Of a stretch of DNA of 64,000 bases, positions 7,499 to 17,542 are shown in pieces. The position numbers and the translations under genes were made by a program. Source of the DNA: SIG424 sp045546695 (GTDB lineage: Bacteria > Bacillota > Clostridia > UBA1212 > UBA1255); NCBI GenBank assembly GCA_045546695.1, contig JAZQDE010000012.1:28309-92308 (forward strand), written 5' to 3'. Below the pieces are notes generated by a model that had not been told where the DNA came from, did no database searches, and saw nothing but the letters and a program-made list of their open reading frames with translations. How positions within the stretch are numbered: the first letter of the stretch is position 1; each line of letters opens with the position of its first letter.

Positions 7499-9883
7499 AT
7501 GAAAAAAACAACTTTTCTGGACGGTGCAATGGGTACAATGCTCCAGAGCGCAGGCCTTGAGCCCGGCGCGCGCCCCGAACTTCTTAACTTAAACAATCCC
7601 GCTCTCATTCATGAGATTCATGAAAAATATATACAAGCCGGCAGCGACATTATCTACACCAACACATTTGGCGCAAACCGCCATAAGTTGGCAGATATTG
7701 GCATGACCCCCGCCGGTATTATCCCGGCAGCTGTTGCTGTGGCAAAGTCTGCCGCAAAAGACAAAGCTAAGGTCGCCCTTGACGTTGGCCCTATCGGCGA
7801 ACTTCTTGAGCCCCTCGGCAAGCTGACCTTCAACGAAGCGTACGATATTTTCACCGAAATGGTTACAATCGGTGAAAAAGCAGGCGCAGACCTCGTTATT
7901 TTTGAGACGATGACCGATCTTACAGAGGTAAGAGCCGCTGTCCTTGCCGCAAAGGAAAACACGAATCTTCCTGTTTATGTCACGATGTCATTTGAAAAAA
8001 ATGGCAGAACTTTTACAGGTACGACTGCCGCGTCTATGGCTATGACACTTACAGGTCTTGGTGTAGATGCCCTCGGTATCAACTGCTCACTCGGCCCGGA
8101 CGACATTTATCCTATCGCCGCAGAGCTTGTGAAATGGACAAACCTGCCGGTTATTGTCAAGGCAAACGCCGGTCTTCCGGATCCTGCTACAAATAAATAC
8201 GATATTGATGCCGAAGAATACGCGCTTGCGCTCGAAAAATACCTCGACCTCGGCGTGTCAATTTTTGGTGGCTGCTGTGGTACCACACCTGAATATATCA
8301 AGGCTGTAAAAAACAGACTCGGCGACAAAGAACCTGCCCTGCGCCCGGAAAAGCCTGTTTATCATGGTATTTGTTCTTCCGGACAGGCGGTAAATCTTGG
8401 CAAAGGCGTTCACGTAATAGGCGAACGCATCAACCCGACAGGCAAGAAACGTTTCCAGCAGGCGATCAAAGAGCACGATCTTAATTATATTATGGAAAGA
8501 GCCATCGAGCAGGTGGATGCCGGCGCCGATATTCTGGACGTTAACGTCGGCGTGCCCGGTATTGACGAGCCGGCCATGATGGAAGAAGTTGTAAAAGCGC
8601 TCCTGAGTGTCGTTTCTGTTCCGCTTCAGATTGACTCAACAAATCCTGCAGCTATCGAGGCAGGTCTTCGCGCATATAACGGCAAGGCAATCGTGAATTC
8701 TATCAACGCAAAGCAGGAATCAATGGATTCGATACTGCCTCTCGTAAAGAAATACGGCGCTTCTGTCGTAGGTCTTACAATGGACGACCGTGGTCTTCCG
8801 GATTCTGCCAACGCACGAATCGAAATGGCCCGCCTTATTCTGGAAGCGGCTCAGTCATATGGAATTGCCAGAGAAGACGTATACATCGACTGTCTGACTC
8901 TGACAGTCTCTGCTCAGCAGGACCAGGCTCGCGAAACACTCAAAGCGGTTCAATATGTACGTGAAAATATGGGGCTTCATTGCGTTCTTGGTGTATCAAA
9001 CATATCATTCGGTCTGCCACAGCGCGAAAGAATCACAGAAAGTTTCCTCACGCAGGCTCTTTACGCAGGTCTCGATTTACCAATAATCAATCCAAATTCT
9101 GTAAAAATAATGGACTGCGTAGCATGCTTTAAGGTTCTTTCCGGTGAAGATGAAAATTGCAGTAATTATATTGATCGTTTTTCACAGGAAATGCCGGTCG
9201 CGGCCCCGGCTGTCCAGACTCCGGCGGCTGTTCAGGCTGCCCCTGCCCCGGCTTCCCAGGCTCCGATGACGATTGAGCTTGCTGTCATCAAAGGCCTCAA
9301 GGGCGAGACGGCACGCCTTACTACAGAGCTTCTTGAAAAACATGACGAGCTTACGATTATCAACGACCTGCTCATCCCTGCACTTGACAAAGTCGGTGAG
9401 CAGTACGAAAAAGGAATTATTTTCCTGCCGCAACTTATCAACGCCGCAAATGCTGCAAGCGCTGCATTCGACATTATCAAAGCAAAAATCGCCGAAAAAG
9501 GCGGCGACAAAGTAAGTAAAGGCAAAATTGTCCTGGCTACGGTACATGGCGATATACATGATATCGGCAAGAATATCGTAAAAGTTGTTCTGGAAAATTA
9601 TGGGTATCAAGTAATCGACTTAGGCAGAGATGTGCCTCCGGAGACTGTTGTAAATACAGTTATAAGCGAAGGCGCAAAACTCGTCGGCCTGTCTGCACTA
9701 ATGACAACAACTGTGCCTTCAATGGCAAAAACAATTACGCAGCTTCGCGAGGCAGGTTGTGATTGCAAGATAATGGTAGGCGGAGCAGTTCTCACCCCTG
9801 AGTTTTCACAGGAAATAGGCGCTGATTACTATGCAAAGGACGCAAAACAGTCAGCTGACATAGCAAAAATAGTTTTAGGATAA
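7499..9883 (+). CDS. metH: B12-dependent methionine synthase, short form without reactivation domain
   Basis: The 794-residue protein has three domains in order: a homocysteine-binding barrel (1-about 285) with zinc ligands Cys196 and Cys259/Cys260 in GINCSLGP and GGCCGTT; a pterin-binding barrel (about 300-560) with IGERINPTGKKRF; and a cobalamin-binding module (about 600-794) with the DxHxxG motif Asp685-His687-Gly690. An Ala/Pro-rich linker (about 573-595) joins the last two. The C-terminal AdoMet reactivation domain of E. coli MetH is missing, as in many Clostridia, so a separate reactivation protein is expected elsewhere. It methylates homocysteine with methyl-THF. FolD and an FchA-like protein later in the window belong to the same folate pool. 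Confidence 0.92.
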   Translation: MKKTTFLDGAMGTMLQSAGLEPGARPELLNLNNPALIHEIHEKYIQAGSDIIYTNTFGANRHKLADIGMTPAGIIPAAVAVAKSAAKDKAKVALDVGPIGELLEPLGKLTFNEAYDIFTEMVTIGEKAGADLVIFETMTDLTEVRAAVLAAKENTNLPVYVTMSFEKNGRTFTGTTAASMAMTLTGLGVDALGINCSLGPDDIYPIAAELVKWTNLPVIVKANAGLPDPATNKYDIDAEEYALALEKYLDLGVSIFGGCCGTTPEYIKAVKNRLGDKEPALRPEKPVYHGICSSGQAVNLGKGVHVIGERINPTGKKRFQQAIKEHDLNYIMERAIEQVDAGADILDVNVGVPGIDEPAMMEEVVKALLSVVSVPLQIDSTNPAAIEAGLRAYNGKAIVNSINAKQESMDSILPLVKKYGASVVGLTMDDRGLPDSANARIEMARLILEAAQSYGIAREDVYIDCLTLTVSAQQDQARETLKAVQYVRENMGLHCVLGVSNISFGLPQRERITESFLTQALYAGLDLPIINPNSVKIMDCVACFKVLSGEDENCSNYIDRFSQEMPVAAPAVQTPAAVQAAPAPASQAPMTIELAVIKGLKGETARLTTELLEKHDELTIINDLLIPALDKVGEQYEKGIIFLPQLINAANAASAAFDIIKAKIAEKGGDKVSKGKIVLATVHGDIHDIGKNIVKVVLENYGYQVIDLGRDVPPETVVNTVISEGAKLVGLSALMTTTVPSMAKTITQLREAGCDCKIMVGGAVLTPEFSQEIGADYYAKDAKQSADIAKIVLG

Positions 9884-9904
9884 CTACATAGGCGGAGGCA
9901 AAAA

Positions 9905-10213
9905 ATGGTAAAACACGTTATTTTATGGACATTAAAAGATGAATTTTCCGAAGAAGAAAAAGCAAAAATCAAAATCGGCATCAAGGAGAATCTGGAAGGA
10001 CTCGCCGGTAAAATCCCCGGTCTTATTTACATCAAAGTAAACATCGACGGCCTTGAGACTTCCAAAAACGCCGACCTCATGCTGGACTCCGGTTTTGTAG
10101 ATGCGGATGCTTTAAAAACATACGCAACTCACCCTGACCACGTGTATGTAGCCGACACTTTTGTCTGTCCGTATACTGCAACAAGAAGTTGCCTTGATTA
10201 CATTGAAGCTTAA
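9905..10213 (+). CDS. Dabb (stress-responsive alpha/beta barrel) family protein
   Basis: The 102-residue protein begins MVKHVILWTLKDEFSEEEK and ends with THPDHVYVADTF, the pattern of the Dabb family of dimeric ferredoxin-like barrels. Members range from plant stress proteins to small cyclases, and no enzymatic role can be read from this sequence. It follows metH by 21 bases with a GGAGG site, so it is probably cotranscribed. Its 3' end overlaps the convergent DUF2156 gene by 4 bases. Confidence 0.8.
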   Translation: MVKHVILWTLKDEFSEEEKAKIKIGIKENLEGLAGKIPGLIYIKVNIDGLETSKNADLMLDSGFVDADALKTYATHPDHVYVADTFVCPYTATRSCLDYIEA

Positions 10214-11130
10214 CAACACTCCACCGTCACGACGTGCTTTTCAATCATGAAAACAGGATGATAGTTGAGTTTTGATTTGCGAAGATTAAGATCGCCGGCA
10301 TCATCCTCGCGATTGATATACAAAAGACCCTTTTCATAGGCGAACTTCTGAGCCATCTCGCTCACAAGTGCCTTGTTTGCGCCCGGATAAGAAGTGTCGC
10401 ACTTCTCAAAATGCTCATAAAGAGTGTCGCCTATCGTTTCGGCAAGACAAACACCGACAATCCTGCCATCTACGAGCAGAGCGCCACCTTCAAAATCATA
10501 AATATCATAATTCTCGAAGAACTCGGGAATTTTTTTATACTCGGCAACGGCAGTATCAGCCGTTTTGGGATTCAATCTTGCGTACTCAAGACAAAAATCA
10601 TAAGCCTGCCTGATAAGATCCCCTTTTATTTCCACAAATTGGTAGCCGGGATATAAGGATTTGAATTTGTTTACATGATTGCGCTCGCCATGGTATTTTT
10701 TGCCTTTGAAAAAAGCCAGGTCAGCAGAATTGTATACGTAATCAAAAGCATCTTCATCTGCAAAATACGAAACGCGGCTGCCATATTTTTCACAGATATA
10801 CGGAATCTCCGGCGAGGTAACAGTTACGAGCAAAAAACGCTCCATACCCGCCGCCCCGACCGCGCTACTCAGCATATCAATGCCACACAAAAAATCCTCA
10901 GGCCTTCCTGATAATGGCAGAGGAGATGCAAAAACGCAATTATCCTCATCTTCGTCGTATTGAATAAAAAGAATGTCGTTTTCTATACAGTAGCGCACAT
11001 TATAGAACTCACGCCACCCAAAAAAACAGCCAACTGTATTATCACAGCAGCCATTTACGTAATTTTTCACATATTCACGGACAATATCCACCTGATCCAG
11101 CGTCAGTTTCTTAAAATCTTCAAGCCTCAT
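10210..11130 (-). CDS. DUF2156 / lysyl-phosphatidylglycerol-synthase C-terminal-like GNAT protein
   Basis: The 306-residue protein matches the phosphatidylglycerol lysyltransferase C-terminal domain family (DUF2156): NGCCDNTVGCFFGWREFYN near the start, YHGERNHVNKFKSLYPGYQF in the middle, and LYINREDDAGDLNLRKSKLNYHP near the end. The fold is a tandem GNAT. No membrane segments are present, so it is not a full MprF. Substrates in this stand-alone group are unknown; an aminoacyl or acyl transfer is possible. It overlaps the upstream ttcA gene by 11 bases and is the last gene of the long minus-strand unit. An AAGGGA site sits 5 bases before the ATG. Confidence 0.75.
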   Translation of the reverse strand: MRLEDFKKLTLDQVDIVREYVKNYVNGCCDNTVGCFFGWREFYNVRYCIENDILFIQYDEDEDNCVFASPLPLSGRPEDFLCGIDMLSSAVGAAGMERFLLVTVTSPEIPYICEKYGSRVSYFADEDAFDYVYNSADLAFFKGKKYHGERNHVNKFKSLYPGYQFVEIKGDLIRQAYDFCLEYARLNPKTADTAVAEYKKIPEFFENYDIYDFEGGALLVDGRIVGVCLAETIGDTLYEHFEKCDTSYPGANKALVSEMAQKFAYEKGLLYINREDDAGDLNLRKSKLNYHPVFMIEKHVVTVECC

Positions 11131-11887
11131 CGTTATCCCTTATCCCATCTGTACTACGTGCCCACACATCTCTTTTTATGGCACCGAAAATATTACGGCG
11201 AATGTCGCGGTTGTCGTCTTCAAGCATTTTGATAATATCCTTTATATGGGAGCGCTTGCTCGTCTTGTCCATCGGGCAAAGATTGGTAACAACAGGAATC
11301 ACACCCTCCTGCTCCCTTACAAAAGCCTTTACCTCGCCCTCCGTGACAAAAATGAACGGACGAATCACGGCAACGCGACTGCGACTGAGCCACGTATTCG
11401 GTGAAAAGCAATAGAATCTGCCTTCGTATGACAGACTGAGCATAGCAGTCTCGATAACGTCATCCTTGTGATGCGCAAGCGCAACAACGTTGCAACCAAG
11501 ACGCGCGGCATGGTCATTTAAAGCACCGCGACGCAGATTGGCGCACAAAGCGCAAGGATTCGACTCTTTTCTGATATCAAACACGAGCTCGGCAATAGAA
11601 GATTCCACAAAAGTAAAATGCACACCAAGCATGTCGCAATACTCCTGAAGACTTTGGCGCGTTTCCTCCTTATTGGCAAAGCCGAGGCTGATATGTACCG
11701 CCTCAAGTTCAAACTTTTTTGGGTAAAAACGGCGCAGATAACTAAGAACAGCCAGCAGAGCCGAGCTGTCTTTGCCACCTGAAAGTCCCACGCACACGCG
11801 GTCGCCTTCCTGAATCATCTCGTAATCCTGCACCGCCTTGCGTGTAAGGCTCAGAAGTTTTTTGAGTTTTTCTGTATGAACTATCAT
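11120..11887 (-). CDS. ttcA: TtcA-type tRNA 2-thiocytidine synthetase / PP-loop ATPase
   Basis: The 255-residue protein has a PP-loop (SGGKDS, residues 36-41), a CxxC pair in NPCALCANLRRG (Cys112, Cys115) and a third Cys204 in NLCPMDKTS. This is the three-cysteine pattern that holds the [4Fe-4S] cluster in TtcA. It should thiolate C32 of some tRNAs with an ATP-activated intermediate. AHHKDDVIET is the conserved second ATP-loop region. It starts 3 bases after the upstream glycosyltransferase and overlaps the downstream DUF2156 gene. TtuA-type relatives are possible but carry extra zinc fingers that are absent here. Confidence 0.85.
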   Translation of the reverse strand: MIVHTEKLKKLLSLTRKAVQDYEMIQEGDRVCVGLSGGKDSSALLAVLSYLRRFYPKKFELEAVHISLGFANKEETRQSLQEYCDMLGVHFTFVESSIAELVFDIRKESNPCALCANLRRGALNDHAARLGCNVVALAHHKDDVIETAMLSLSYEGRFYCFSPNTWLSRSRVAVIRPFIFVTEGEVKAFVREQEGVIPVVTNLCPMDKTSKRSHIKDIIKMLEDDNRDIRRNIFGAIKRDVWARSTDGIRDNDEA

Positions 11888-11890
11888 AAA

Positions 11891-12829
11891 TTATTCTTCA
11901 AAATTGATTTTATCCTGTATAACGTACAAAGGTCTACCTTTGACTTCCTCATAAATCCTGCCGATATAACTGCCTAAAATTCCCAGAATCATCAATATCA
12001 GACCGTTGAAAAACAGTGAAATCGCCACGATTGAAGTCCAGCCGAGGACAGTACTAAGCACTCCGCAAAGCTTAAGGATAATGAGAACAACCATATAAAT
12101 AAAGCTTGCAATTGAAATGCCGACGCCAAGATACGTTGCAAGTTTGAGCGGCTTTAGTGAAAATGACATAATCGCGTCGCTTGCAAACTTGAGCATTTTC
12201 TTAAGAGGATATTTTGTCGTGCCCGCAAAACGCTTTTCACGGACAAATTCAACAGGCGCACTCTTAAAACCGAGCCAGCTTATGATGCCGCGCACGTAAC
12301 GATTCTTTTCAGAAATATTATTCTTAAGTGCGTCGCAAACCTTACGGTCGATAAGTCTGAAGTCGCCTGTATCAACGGGAATCTCAGTATCTGTAAGTTT
12401 ATTGAGCGTACGATAAAAGATTTTTGCTGTAAATTTCTTGAAAAATGAATCACCCTCACGCTTAAGACGCTTGCCATATACAACGTCAAAGCCCTCGCGC
12501 CATTTCGCAATCATCTGGGGAATAACCTCCGGCGGATCCTGAAGGTCAGCGTCGATAACAACAACCGCGTCGCCGCTTGAATTGTCCATACCTGCGGAAA
12601 TTGCTACCTGATGGCCGAAATTTCTGGCAAAATCTATCAATTTAACGTTTTTATCTTTGTAGCATATCGCAGCGGCCAGGTCGCGTGTCTTGTCGCGGCT
12701 GCCGTCATTCACAAAAATGAGCTCGTACTTTTCACCGGTCTCATCCATAACAGCCTTAAGACGCTTATATGTTTCCATAATGACTTCTTCTTCATTGTAC
12801 ATTGGAACAACAACTGATATTGTACTCAT
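11891..12829 (-). CDS. GtrB/DPM1-like polyprenyl-phosphate glycosyltransferase (GT2)
   Basis: The 312-residue protein has a GT2 catalytic domain (1-about 215) with VVVPMYNEEEV, the metal-binding DAD at residues 93-95 in VIDADLQDPPE and FAGTTKYPLKKM, followed by two membrane helices (about 228-250 and 262-290). This is the layout of GtrB and dolichyl-phosphate-sugar synthases, which make polyprenyl-phosphate-linked hexoses. Directly upstream are two GT39/PMT-like membrane transferases, which by family knowledge use exactly such lipid-linked sugars. The arrangement therefore suggests a donor-and-transferase set. The RBS is AAGGAG before the ATG. Confidence 0.88.
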   Translation of the reverse strand: MSTISVVVPMYNEEEVIMETYKRLKAVMDETGEKYELIFVNDGSRDKTRDLAAAICYKDKNVKLIDFARNFGHQVAISAGMDNSSGDAVVVIDADLQDPPEVIPQMIAKWREGFDVVYGKRLKREGDSFFKKFTAKIFYRTLNKLTDTEIPVDTGDFRLIDRKVCDALKNNISEKNRYVRGIISWLGFKSAPVEFVREKRFAGTTKYPLKKMLKFASDAIMSFSLKPLKLATYLGVGISIASFIYMVVLIILKLCGVLSTVLGWTSIVAISLFFNGLILMILGILGSYIGRIYEEVKGRPLYVIQDKINFEE

Positions 12830-12842
12830 AAAAACACTCCTT

Positions 12843-15377
12843 TTAAAAGTCCCACGAACTGAACCAGCGTAGCTTGCCGTCGATAAACGATTCTTTGACC
12901 GTCATACCGGTAAGCGCCGGGTAGAACAGTACAAACAGCAGCACGATGACAACCAGATATCCGATAACGACGTATTTTGATATTACTTTATCCTCAAGCA
13001 AGACTTTGATAACGTACACAATCATAAACATGAGGAATGGTATCGCTGTGAAATAATGGTAAATGAAGCAAACTCTTGTTACGAGTATCCATGGGAAAAG
13101 CTGCAATGCATACGCGATGAAAACAAGAATCATTGCTTTTTCTTTGCGTTTGAAAGCAAAATACAGAGCCGGTATGATACAGATAAGACCTACCCACCAG
13201 ATTGCAGGGTTGCCCATTGACATGATTGTCGAATCCATTCCGGCAGGCAGACCCGCGCCGGAGCCTGAATAATACCAGATTGGTCTGTAGTCAACAAGCC
13301 ATGTGTACCACGGCGAGCCAAATGCGTGTGTCGCATCAAGGCCGGAGTGATAATTATACATTGATTTCTGATTCTCAATCATAATCTCCCACAAAGACAT
13401 GTCTCCTTTAGATGGCATGTACGGAATATATGAGAGCAAGTATATAAGACCCGGAATTACGATGAAAAATACAACGCACACGCCGCACGTAGGCACAAAA
13501 TTCTTAAGCAAGTATGACTTGATATTGCCCTTGCCCTTTACCTTACCTGTCAGATAATCACGTGCCTCAAGCGCCTTTGCGATGAAGAACAAGATTGCAA
13601 GACCTGCACCGGCATACAAGCATGTCCACTTGGACGCAGCACCGAGGCCAAACATAATACCACTGAAAAACAGCGGGATGAACGACTTCCACAAAGGCCT
13701 GTCGTACGACTTCGTGCTGAAATAATCATACATAAAGTAGTACATGGCTATTACGAAGAAACACGAATATGAGTCAATTGTCGCAAGTCTTGTCTGTGAC
13801 AATCTCATAAAGTCAAACATCATAAGGAAGCCTGCCAGGAAAGCAAATCTGCGGTCTTTGAACAGTTTGAAGCCAAACAGGTACATCAAAGGCACCATCA
13901 TAACACCAAAAAGCGTTCCCATAAATCTCCAGCCGAACGGATTCATGCCAAAGATTCTGATACCGAGTGATATGAAAGTCTTTCCGAGTGGCGGGTGTGT
14001 CCATTCGTAAATAGACTCGCCGTGAATATGCTCGTAAGCCGTGCGCGGGAAGTAAATTTCATCAAAATACGTACCATTTTCGTACGTTCTGTACATCTGG
14101 AGCTCTTCTTGCTCATCAAAAAGATTTGCAGGATTCTTATCGGGATTAGCTTCCTTGTTGTAATTTTCCTCGACAACCTTTACTTCAACTTTTTCATATT
14201 CACCTTTATCATTTTTGGTGAAAAATCCCATCTCGTTCAAAGCAGTACCGGAGCCGGTAGCCTCGATTTTCACCCTTTTTGTGGTAAAAGTCTTGTCTAT
14301 AAACTTCCATTCGTAAAAAGTCACTTCGCTGATTCTTCCGGCTTGAGCAAGAGTCGTACTTGCCTCGCCATCGGCACCAGTTGTAGTTTTGTCGTATTTA
14401 ATGTTAAAAGAACCGGAGCCGGGAAGTCCGCCATAATACGCAATTCTCGATATTGTCGTCTCTTCGGGGAACTCAACTACGATATATTCACCTGTTTCAA
14501 CAGGGCGCCAATCAGAATTTGCAGCTGACATGTCACCCAGATTAGCAAAAGACATTACCGCTGTAATCAATGTCATAACAAGCAGAATTATGGCATCCCG
14601 CTTGCCTAATCCGGGTTTAGTTTCCCCCAGGCGTTTTTTCTTATTCTTATAATCCTCGTCATCTGATTTAATAGCGAGGAAAACAATATATATAACGAGA
14701 CCGATAAGGAGTACACCGAAAATAATCTGCATCAACATTTTTTCGCTGTCTTTTGCCTCGTCAGCCGGTGCTTCTGCATCAAAGCAGTCTGCATTTGCCG
14801 GAAGCTTTGATACTTTAGAAATATTTACGTTGTCAATTTTTACCATACCGGGAGATTCTGCGCTGAATCCGCCAAGGCAGATACATAGCTCAACCTCTTT
14901 TTCAGATCCGGTATGCATGTACGTCGTTATCGTCTGCCAGCCTTCGGTAGAGCCATACAAAGGCTGTGAATGTGCGGAATGTCTTTTTGTCGATACGTTA
15001 ACGCCTGCGCCGCGGGTATCTTCGTCAAGTCCGTCTGATACCTTGTCGAGCCACACGTCAACAGTAATCTTATAATAAGAATTCTTCTTGACTTTGATCG
15101 TCTGTACGAGGCGGGCATCATTTTTTGACGTACTGTTGATTACAGCATATTTGTTGCCGTTTTCAGAAACAATCTCAACAGTTGTGCACGGGTTTTCAAC
15201 TGTCTTCTGATAGTCGTATATCTCCCAACCATCTATGTTGCTGCCCTCTCCTGATTCAAAACTACCGTTTTTGAGTGTTACCTCTTTGCCGCCGCAACCC
15301 GTCACAGACAAGAGCGCACCAAGACATAAACACGCAAGCAACGTTAAAATCAGTATTTTTTTCATCTTTTTACTCAT
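12843..15377 (-). CDS. PMT/GT39-type glycosyltransferase with lipobox and two ectodomains
   Basis: The 844-residue protein begins with a signal sequence and lipobox SVTGC (Cys28). Then come a carbohydrate-binding-like beta-sandwich (about 32-190, NGSFESGEG and WQTITTYMHTG), a membrane helix (214-236), another helix (262-280), a discoidin-like sandwich (about 285-400), and a multi-pass PMT domain (about 430-840). The PMT signature is clear: FDEIYFPRTAYEH (Asp439, Glu440), HPPLGK (461-466), PFGWR, and QTRLATID. It should transfer a sugar from a polyprenyl phosphate to proteins or cell-wall polymer outside the membrane. It overlaps the upstream GT39 gene by 4 bases (ATGA). A lipobox on a multi-pass transferase is odd. 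Confidence 0.85.
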   Translation of the reverse strand: MSKKMKKILILTLLACLCLGALLSVTGCGGKEVTLKNGSFESGEGSNIDGWEIYDYQKTVENPCTTVEIVSENGNKYAVINSTSKNDARLVQTIKVKKNSYYKITVDVWLDKVSDGLDEDTRGAGVNVSTKRHSAHSQPLYGSTEGWQTITTYMHTGSEKEVELCICLGGFSAESPGMVKIDNVNISKVSKLPANADCFDAEAPADEAKDSEKMLMQIIFGVLLIGLVIYIVFLAIKSDDEDYKNKKKRLGETKPGLGKRDAIILLVMTLITAVMSFANLGDMSAANSDWRPVETGEYIVVEFPEETTISRIAYYGGLPGSGSFNIKYDKTTTGADGEASTTLAQAGRISEVTFYEWKFIDKTFTTKRVKIEATGSGTALNEMGFFTKNDKGEYEKVEVKVVEENYNKEANPDKNPANLFDEQEELQMYRTYENGTYFDEIYFPRTAYEHIHGESIYEWTHPPLGKTFISLGIRIFGMNPFGWRFMGTLFGVMMVPLMYLFGFKLFKDRRFAFLAGFLMMFDFMRLSQTRLATIDSYSCFFVIAMYYFMYDYFSTKSYDRPLWKSFIPLFFSGIMFGLGAASKWTCLYAGAGLAILFFIAKALEARDYLTGKVKGKGNIKSYLLKNFVPTCGVCVVFFIVIPGLIYLLSYIPYMPSKGDMSLWEIMIENQKSMYNYHSGLDATHAFGSPWYTWLVDYRPIWYYSGSGAGLPAGMDSTIMSMGNPAIWWVGLICIIPALYFAFKRKEKAMILVFIAYALQLFPWILVTRVCFIYHYFTAIPFLMFMIVYVIKVLLEDKVISKYVVIGYLVVIVLLFVLFYPALTGMTVKESFIDGKLRWFSSWDF

Positions 15378-17542
15378 TTTTCCGCACCTTCTTTATTTTC
15401 AGGAAGTACATTCCATATCCTCATTTTTTTATTTTCAAGATTTATAACGTTAAATACCGTCAGAATGGTAATTACTGTAAGCGTCAAACACGTCAGCACA
15501 TTAAACAGCGCCATTATGAATCGTTCTGTATTCATATGGTTCCAGTAAAAATATGCCATGGCATCGTAATTCGAAGAGCCAATCTCCGCACCTACGGAAA
15601 GGCCTGTCATAACCTCAAGCACCGTAAAGAAGTTGGAAATTGACGTCACAGCGAAAAGGCCGAGCATATATTTGTTGTTGGACAGAATCGTCGCAAACAG
15701 CATAAAGATTATAACCGGGAAGAAATACCTCTCGTGCATTCTCGGGCCGAACGTAACAACGCCATATATCAACGTCGCTGCAATCATAAACGGAATATAT
15801 GGCTTCTTTGTGTCAGCTTTCTGATAAAGTACCCACGCAAGAACAGCAAATGCGACGATTGCCAGCATACCAAGGTGATGTATTGTAACGCCAAAATCGC
15901 CAAGACTGAATACGACTTCATTGTCCGGAGCCCAGTTTTTGTTAATCAGGAAGTGGAAGTTGAAGGCATTTACAGTCGCATATTCATATCCATCAACCGT
16001 ACCTCCGTACAGTTTGAAAATCCACACAAAGATATTCGGCTCCATCTTTATTCCGAACGGCAACATAATCACAAAGAAAATACCGGCAAAAATAACTATA
16101 CATCTTGCAATAACGATAAATCTTCTGATAACCGGCATTTCATTTTTCCTGCTGATGAGGAGCTTAAAGAGTGCGTATCCTAAAATCGGCACGAGCATGA
16201 TACCCTGCGGCTTGAGAGCGACTGCAAAAGCAAGAGCACCCGATGCCATCGCATATTTATTCTGAGATATCCAATAAACGGCAGCCACCATAAACATACT
16301 CTGGAAAGCATCAACCTGTCCCCATGCCGTAGAATCAAGAAGCACGAGTGGGTTAAACAGCCACAAAGCAACTGCAATCAAAGTCCAGTTCTTGTGAACG
16401 TTTTTAAGATTTTTGCACCATTTATATATGAAAAATGCGATAACGCAGTCTGCGACCATTGAAGGAAGTTTTATAAGGACTGTTCCAAAAGCCGTAGCCG
16501 TGCTGATCCCTGTAACTTTACAGAATTTACCAACAAAGCCAAGCCAGTACATAAGAAGCGGCGGATAGTCCAGATTAATATCCTTCGCATGACTATAGAC
16601 GTTTGTAATACCATATTCTTCCGTCATTCTCGCCCAGTATTTGAAAAGATTTACGTCGATATCACACTGTGGCAACGTAACAGAACCGAGCAGCCTTACG
16701 ATAAATCCGACCAGAATCAATATAGCAACCGTCATTGCTATGTTCGTCTGAGATTCTCTTTCTCTGACAATTATTCCCTTGTCTCTGTTGTCTGCATATT
16801 TAATACAAAGCGCAAAAATCGCGAGAGCAACAACGATTACAATCGCGCCGATCATAAGCGTGTCGTCATGTCTTTCATTCTTGATTCTGCCGCTTTCGTC
16901 CTTTTGTGTTGACGCAGACATCGTATTGACCATTGAATTTGCAACAACACCTGCCGGCAATTCTGAAAGCTGCTCTACGCAAAGGTCGTCAAACCAGACT
17001 TTTCCTGTGTTGATACCACTGTAGAAACCAAGTCTGAGGCATAGGTCAAAGCTTGTCTGTCCCTCTCCTGTCCTTCCAAAGAATTCCAGCAAAGTCCATT
17101 CCTGGTCACCCGTATATGCGTAACTGTGATAACTTGTATTCAGTGCGGAAATATTTGCGCCGACCTGATTTTCACCATCGCCGACATTTTCCGTCTTAAC
17201 CCACACAGATGCTCGGTAGTAAGTATTTTCCAGCGCATCATCAATCTTCAGAACGTACCTTGCGTCATTTGACTTGATATTTTCTATAGACAGACATCTG
17301 CTGTCATCCATGCCGCCGGCTTCTTCGTACGTAAACACCGTAACACCACGGTCTGAATCATATGCATCCGTAACAAGGCCGCCCTGTGAAAAATCAAAGT
17401 CTGCTTCAAACATAACCTTGTATTCGGCAACTGCTTTTTTATTGTTTATTATATAACCGGTAATAATCCCGGCAGCAAGTGCAATTACACAAAGACTGCA
17501 AAGAATAATAAGATACTTTTTATTCTGTAATAATTTCCTCAT
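15374..17542 (-). CDS. GT39-like membrane glycosyltransferase with N-terminal carbohydrate-binding-like ectodomain
   Basis: The 722-residue protein has an N-terminal helix (about 11-33), an extracellular beta-sandwich (about 45-195, with SIENIKSNDARYVLKI and GKVWFDDLCVEQLS resembling CBM4/9-like modules), a helix (229-247), and about ten further membrane segments. The first large loop has CDIDVNLFKYWARM and INLDYPPLLMYW, the acidic and DYPP motifs of GT-C enzymes that use polyprenyl-linked sugars. It lacks the HPPLGK motif of the next gene, so the two are not simple duplicates. It is coupled at both ends by 4-base overlaps. The acceptor is unknown. Confidence 0.8.
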   Translation of the reverse strand: MRKLLQNKKYLIILCSLCVIALAAGIITGYIINNKKAVAEYKVMFEADFDFSQGGLVTDAYDSDRGVTVFTYEEAGGMDDSRCLSIENIKSNDARYVLKIDDALENTYYRASVWVKTENVGDGENQVGANISALNTSYHSYAYTGDQEWTLLEFFGRTGEGQTSFDLCLRLGFYSGINTGKVWFDDLCVEQLSELPAGVVANSMVNTMSASTQKDESGRIKNERHDDTLMIGAIVIVVALAIFALCIKYADNRDKGIIVRERESQTNIAMTVAILILVGFIVRLLGSVTLPQCDIDVNLFKYWARMTEEYGITNVYSHAKDINLDYPPLLMYWLGFVGKFCKVTGISTATAFGTVLIKLPSMVADCVIAFFIYKWCKNLKNVHKNWTLIAVALWLFNPLVLLDSTAWGQVDAFQSMFMVAAVYWISQNKYAMASGALAFAVALKPQGIMLVPILGYALFKLLISRKNEMPVIRRFIVIARCIVIFAGIFFVIMLPFGIKMEPNIFVWIFKLYGGTVDGYEYATVNAFNFHFLINKNWAPDNEVVFSLGDFGVTIHHLGMLAIVAFAVLAWVLYQKADTKKPYIPFMIAATLIYGVVTFGPRMHERYFFPVIIFMLFATILSNNKYMLGLFAVTSISNFFTVLEVMTGLSVGAEIGSSNYDAMAYFYWNHMNTERFIMALFNVLTCLTLTVITILTVFNVINLENKKMRIWNVLPENKEGAEK

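Noticed and set aside
15374..17542. The two GT39 genes as a recent tandem duplication
   Set aside because: They share only the fold; the HPPLGK motif is in one only and the ectodomains differ.
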